In this document: piece after piece, positions 12,919 to 16,231 of the stretch
Numbering within the stretch: position 1 is the stretch's first letter
How the letters are laid out: each line of letters opens with the position of its first letter
Assembly: GCA_026394315.1 (NCBI GenBank)
Contig: JAPKYM010000281.1
Span: 1-16,231, forward strand
DNA length: 16,231 bases
Direction of reading: 5' to 3'
Source: Candidatus Bathyarchaeota archaeon
Lineage (GTDB): Archaea > Thermoproteota > Bathyarchaeia > 40CM-2-53-6 > RBG-13-38-9
Translations under genes and position numbers: made by a program
Notes under the pieces: generated by a model
The model's input: only the letters and a program-made list of their open reading frames with translations
Told to the model about the DNA's origin: nothing
The model's database searches: none

Positions 12919-14340
12919 CTAATCCGTTCTTCGCCACCGGGTGCCACTCTGAGTATCCTCAAGAGATATCTTGAGAGCGCTAAGACGATCTCTTATTTTG
13001 TCTGCCGCCGTCCAGTCATTTCTTGCCCTTGCGCCATTTCTCAGATCCACAACTAGACTGACCACCCCATCCAAGATCCTTGGTTGTGAATCTTGAGATT
13101 TCGATAGATTAATTCCCAGTATTGATGAGAATTTTCCAAGAATTTGTAGAGCTTGGGAAAGCGCATTCTTTCCGGGATTCTGTATTACATAGGCTTCCAG
13201 CCTCTTTGCGAAGTTGATCGCAGTGGAGAGGGCAACTGGAGTATTGAAGTCGTCATCCATTGCTTCCATGAATTCGTTCTCTAGATCCAGCGCGGTCTTG
13301 AGGAACTCAAGATCGTTTGGTTCCTCTTTCAATGGGGCATTGTCCAGTCTCTGCTGGGCCTCAGTGTAGGCATTCGCGATTCTCCTGTAGTTCTCCTGTG
13401 CGTTCTGGAGGTTTGTCGGGGTGTAGTCTATTGGACTTCTGTAATGGCTTGAGGCAAAGAATACTCTTAGGACATTGGGGTCATATTTTTCCAGAACTTC
13501 CCTGATGGTTACAAAATTCCCTAGAGATTTGGACATCTTCTGTCCCTTGACGTTGACCATTCCTGTGTGTATCCAGTACCTGACTAGAGGCTTTTTTCCG
13601 CTCGCCGATTCTGCTTGCGCTATCTCTGCTTCATGATGTGGAAAAACGAGCTCAATAGCGCCTCCGTGAATGTCGTATTGTTCGCCAAAGTATGTTTCAG
13701 TTATTGCTGTGTCTTCTATGTGCCACCCAGGTCTCCCCCATCCCCATGGGCTCTCCCATCCCAGCTCGCCTTTCTTTCGGCTCTTCCATAGCGAAAAGTC
13801 GCTTGGGTCCCTCTTTCTAGGGTCAGGTTCGATCCTGTGCCTCTTCAGCTCCTCTGGATTTTGATGTGATAGCCTGCCATAGTCAGGGAATTTTGATATG
13901 TCGAAGTAGATGTCGCTGTTGACTCGGTATGCGCACTTCTTTTCCAGAAGCTTAGTTATTTGGCGGATTATTTCGGGAATGTGCTCCGAGGCCTTCGCAA
14001 AGAGGTTGGTTGATGATACACCGATTAGAGCTAGGTCACGGAGAAATTCTTCTGTAAAGTGTCTTGACAGTTCCAGGGGATGAATATTCTTCTCTTTCGC
14101 TCGGTCAATGATCTTGTCATCGACATCTGTTATGTTCATCAGGTAGAAGACGCTGTATCCTTTGAATCTCAAGTATCTGGATACTATGTCGTAGGCTAGA
14201 TAGGTTCTAGCATGCCCGATGTGTGTATGGTCATATACTGTTGGGCCGCATACAAACATGTTCGCCCTATTTCCGTGAATGGGTTTGAACTCTTCCTCTG
14301 TCCCACTCATAGTGTTGAATACTCGCAAGACCATTGACAT
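12919..14340 (-). CDS. cysS: Cysteinyl-tRNA synthetase
   Basis: Class I synthetase charging tRNA-Cys. The 473-residue chain carries CGPTVYDHTHIGHART (31-46) with the HIGH motif at 40-43, GRPGWHIED (202-210), the HGGAIELVFPHHEAEIAQ region (225-242) and KMSKSLGN (268-275). Zinc ligands expected from bacterial enzymes are C31, H235 and E239; the fourth, normally Cys after GWHIE, is Asp210 here, a variant I associate with some archaeal enzymes. The ATG at 14340 is 6 nt before a second ATG (14334) that has GGTG at better spacing. The C-terminal anticodon domain is complete. It follows the COG1839 gene by 57 nt and may be co-transcribed. Confidence 0.96.
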   Translation of the reverse strand: MSMVLRVFNTMSGTEEEFKPIHGNRANMFVCGPTVYDHTHIGHARTYLAYDIVSRYLRFKGYSVFYLMNITDVDDKIIDRAKEKNIHPLELSRHFTEEFLRDLALIGVSSTNLFAKASEHIPEIIRQITKLLEKKCAYRVNSDIYFDISKFPDYGRLSHQNPEELKRHRIEPDPRKRDPSDFSLWKSRKKGELGWESPWGWGRPGWHIEDTAITETYFGEQYDIHGGAIELVFPHHEAEIAQAESASGKKPLVRYWIHTGMVNVKGQKMSKSLGNFVTIREVLEKYDPNVLRVFFASSHYRSPIDYTPTNLQNAQENYRRIANAYTEAQQRLDNAPLKEEPNDLEFLKTALDLENEFMEAMDDDFNTPVALSTAINFAKRLEAYVIQNPGKNALSQALQILGKFSSILGINLSKSQDSQPRILDGVVSLVVDLRNGARARNDWTAADKIRDRLSALKISLEDTQSGTRWRRTD

Positions 14341-14397
14341 ACACCAAGTTTCTTTCGATATGCTGCCATACTGATAGGTGCTGAACGATGTTCTGCG

Positions 14398-14919
14398 TCA
14401 GAGCTTATAGCCTATCTTTCTGAGAAGTGTTCTTCGTTCTTCAGCGTCCTTCTTGCTTTCTATTCCTTTTGGTGATTGACCATCAATAACCCCTAGTACT
14501 CCGCGACCTTCCCCGGTCTCCGCAAGTACTACATTTACTGGGTTAGCTGTTGCGCAGTAGATATTACAGACTTCTTGGACGTTTTTTATTGAGTTCAGGA
14601 CGTTGATGGGGTAAAGGTTTCTAAGCATGACTAGGAAAATGTGTCCTGCTGAGATATTCATCAGGTTCTTAGCTGCCAGATCCACAAGTTCCTGATCATT
14701 GCCGGCGCTTCTTACAAGACAGGGACCTGAAGACTCGGAAAATGCCAGTCCGAACTTTGCCCCAGGAACGCTTCCTGAGATCGCCTCATAGATATCTTCA
14801 ACACTCTTTATGAAGTGTGTCTGTCCTAGAATCACGTTAACTCCTTCTGGCCGTTCCACACTCACAATTTTAAGACTGATATCTGACACAGTAGTCACCG
14901 ACTTTGAATTCACCAGCAA
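14398..14919 (-). CDS. Adenosine-specific kinase family protein (COG1839/DUF355)
   Basis: Member of a small archaeal/bacterial family annotated adenosine-specific kinase. The core matches what I know of the family in order: VILGQTHFIKSVEDIYEAI, AKFGLAFSESSGPCLVRS, GNDQELVDLAAKN, GHIFLVMLRNLYPINVLN, NVQEVCNIYCATANPV and GRGVLGVIDGQSPKG. At 173 residues it is normal length. The start is TTG at 14919, about 3 nt from the transcript start predicted by the upstream TATA, so probably near-leaderless; GTG at 14898 or 14889 is also possible and closer to the family N-terminus. It precedes cysS on the same strand. Confidence 0.88.
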   Translation of the reverse strand: MLVNSKSVTTVSDISLKIVSVERPEGVNVILGQTHFIKSVEDIYEAISGSVPGAKFGLAFSESSGPCLVRSAGNDQELVDLAAKNLMNISAGHIFLVMLRNLYPINVLNSIKNVQEVCNIYCATANPVNVVLAETGEGRGVLGVIDGQSPKGIESKKDAEERRTLLRKIGYKL

Positions 14920-14942
14920 GCTGCGAATGTCTTGAACTGCTT

Positions 14943-14954
14943 GGCTTATAATTG
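14943..14954 (-). promoter_or_regulatory. Predicted TATA box for the COG1839-cysS unit
   Basis: Minus-strand CAATTATAAGCC, core TATAAG at 14945-14950, sits about 26-30 bp before the TTG at 14919, the spacing expected for a leaderless or nearly leaderless archaeal transcript. The GC palindrome AGCGCGCGCT (14971-14980) lies 17 bp further upstream. Confidence 0.6.
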
Positions 14955-14982
14955 TAGCTTGTTCGTGGTCAGCGCGCGCTCT

Positions 14983-16218
14983 CTATTTTCTGAAGATCTG
15001 AACGACGACTGTGCCACCTGTGGCACCAACATTGTGGATGAGGCCTGTTTCGGCATTGTTCACCTGTCTCTTATCAGCCTCACTTCTTAGCTGTTTATAG
15101 ACCTCATTTACCATTGCGACACCTGTGGCACCAATTGGATGCCCCTTTGCTTTGAGGCCACCATCGGTGTTTACTGGAATCTCACCGTCTAGGGAGGTCC
15201 TTCCTTCCTCTGCGGCCCTGCCGCCTTCACCTTTCTTGAAGAACCCCAAGTCCTCTGTAGCGATTAGTTCGGCTATTGTAAAACAGTCATGAACCATAGC
15301 CAAGTCAACGTCTTTTGCGTCTATCTTTGCCATTGCATATGCTTTCTTTGCTGCTTCTAATGTCGCAGGGATGGTTGCCAAATCTGGCCTCTCATGCAGG
15401 GACATTGTTCCAGAGGCGTGTCCCAACCCTGAAAGATAGACTGGCGTGTCAGTGTAACTCTTCGCGTTACAAGAGGCGGTCACTAACACTGCTGCTGCAC
15501 CGTCGGTGATGGGGGAGCAGTCGAAGAGCCTCAAGGGGTAGGACACCATAGGATTGGCAGAAGATTTGAGGAAATCCATCGGATCCTTGAAGGACAGGCC
15601 CTGCTTGGATCCTATCTTGTTTCCAAGTTCGAGAACTTCAGATGGGTATTGGGCTTTGGGATTTAGGCTCGCATTATGATGATTCTTTATGGCTATTGCC
15701 GCGAGTTGTTCCCATCTTGAACCGTACTTCTTGAAGTGGGCGTTAGCCATCATTGCGTAGAGTGCTGGGTTAGTGACGCCCACGGGGTATTCATAGGCAA
15801 TGTCGATGCCTGACATGAGTGCCTCAGTTGCCTTTTCCGTCTTCAGCGAGGACATCTTCTCGACTCCTCCAACCAATACGGTTTCATACATACCTGAGGC
15901 TACACCGAGCGCAGCAACCTCAACAGCTGTTGAAGAGCTGGCGCAGGCCGTCTCGACGCGAAGGGAAGGAATCGGCAGCAAACCAGTCCAGTCAGCCATC
16001 AGGGAAGCGTAGTGAGATTGACCTTCGAAGAATTCTCCTACCGTGCCACCGATGACAAGGGCATCTATCTTCGCAGGAGATATTCCTTTATCGACTGAGC
16101 TGAGACAATCTTCTATTGCCTCTGTGAATATCTCGCGACTGATCTTGTCTGCATGTAGGCTATGGTGGAATCGTGTCATTCCGCCACCTATTATTGCCAC
16201 TTCCCGAGCAAGCCCCAT
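14983..16218 (-). CDS. Thiolase (archaeal acetyl-CoA acetyltransferase/SCP2-like)
   Basis: Thiolase-fold enzyme, probably condensing two acetyl-CoA to acetoacetyl-CoA for the mevalonate pathway. The 411-residue protein has the nucleophile Cys92 in ETACASSS (89-96), the catalytic His in KGHPIGATG (H360) and the late HNVGATGGT (395-403). As in archaeal SCP2-like enzymes the C-terminal Cys of bacterial thiolases is replaced by His-Asn. The ATG at 16218 has a GGTGAT Shine-Dalgarno 5 nt upstream. In many archaea it sits between HMG-CoA synthase and a DUF35 OB-fold/zinc-ribbon protein; DUF35 is not found here, its place being taken by COG1839. The upstream gene is outside the window. A fatty-acid beta-oxidation thiolase is the alternative. 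Confidence 0.9.
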   Translation of the reverse strand: MGLAREVAIIGGGMTRFHHSLHADKISREIFTEAIEDCLSSVDKGISPAKIDALVIGGTVGEFFEGQSHYASLMADWTGLLPIPSLRVETACASSSTAVEVAALGVASGMYETVLVGGVEKMSSLKTEKATEALMSGIDIAYEYPVGVTNPALYAMMANAHFKKYGSRWEQLAAIAIKNHHNASLNPKAQYPSEVLELGNKIGSKQGLSFKDPMDFLKSSANPMVSYPLRLFDCSPITDGAAAVLVTASCNAKSYTDTPVYLSGLGHASGTMSLHERPDLATIPATLEAAKKAYAMAKIDAKDVDLAMVHDCFTIAELIATEDLGFFKKGEGGRAAEEGRTSLDGEIPVNTDGGLKAKGHPIGATGVAMVNEVYKQLRSEADKRQVNNAETGLIHNVGATGGTVVVQIFRK

Positions 16219-16231
16219 TCAAGATCACCAA

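Overview
The window reads as chromosomal DNA of an archaeon. Evidence: an adjacent Nop5-fibrillarin pair, archaeal Trm1, a THEP1-type NTPase, archaeal-type RNase HII and RlmE, a COG1839 adenosine-specific kinase, a DUF61 protein, a winged-helix/four-cysteine protein resembling the archaeal relative of RNA polymerase III subunit RPC34, and A/T-rich TATA-like elements 25-45 bp before several genes. The RPC34-like gene and a thiolase of the archaeal mevalonate type point towards the TACK side (Bathyarchaeia- or Nitrososphaeria-like), but that is inference. Several genes appear to start with TTG behind a clear Shine-Dalgarno sequence. No rRNA, tRNA, CRISPR array, insertion sequence or integrase was seen.

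Layout. 1-3073 (minus): an AIR-synthase-like/HypE-like protein, a four-helix membrane protein, then moaC, moaB and the first 127 codons of moaA, tightly packed and probably one molybdopterin transcription unit. 3293-4294 (minus): an exported protein with a Ser/Thr linker, one membrane helix and a C-terminal zinc ribbon. 4658-4996 (plus): a 112-residue Pro/Tyr/Gln repeat protein. 5236-5835 (plus): a DedA-family membrane protein with a perfect 16-bp palindrome upstream. 5853-6794 (minus): dihydroorotate dehydrogenase. 6922-9264 (plus): nop5, fibrillarin (29-nt overlap) and a DUF61 gene. 9250-10546 (minus): RNase HII and THEP1 NTPase. 10430-11656 (plus): trm1. 11733-12841 (minus): RlmE and the RPC34-like protein. 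12919-14919 (minus): COG1839 kinase and cysteinyl-tRNA synthetase. 14983-16218 (minus): thiolase.

The middle of the window is an RNA-processing neighbourhood: box C/D RNP scaffold and methyltransferase, tRNA m2,2G26 methyltransferase, rRNA 2'-O-methyltransferase, RNase HII and cysteinyl-tRNA synthetase.

The most unusual stretch is 8.8-10.6 kb, where three neighbouring genes have damaged or non-standard coding sequences. DUF61 carries one in-frame TGA with no other disruption. The RNase HII catalytic DEAGRG motif is split by 26 extra nucleotides that can fold into a bulge-helix-bulge-like structure, as archaeal introns do, and the SD-led ATG before it is one base out of frame. trm1 has no usual start codon near the start of its homology and abuts the divergent THEP1 gene. 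These may be decay, sequence error, or real unusual expression such as an mRNA intron, readthrough or non-AUG starts; the sequence alone cannot decide.
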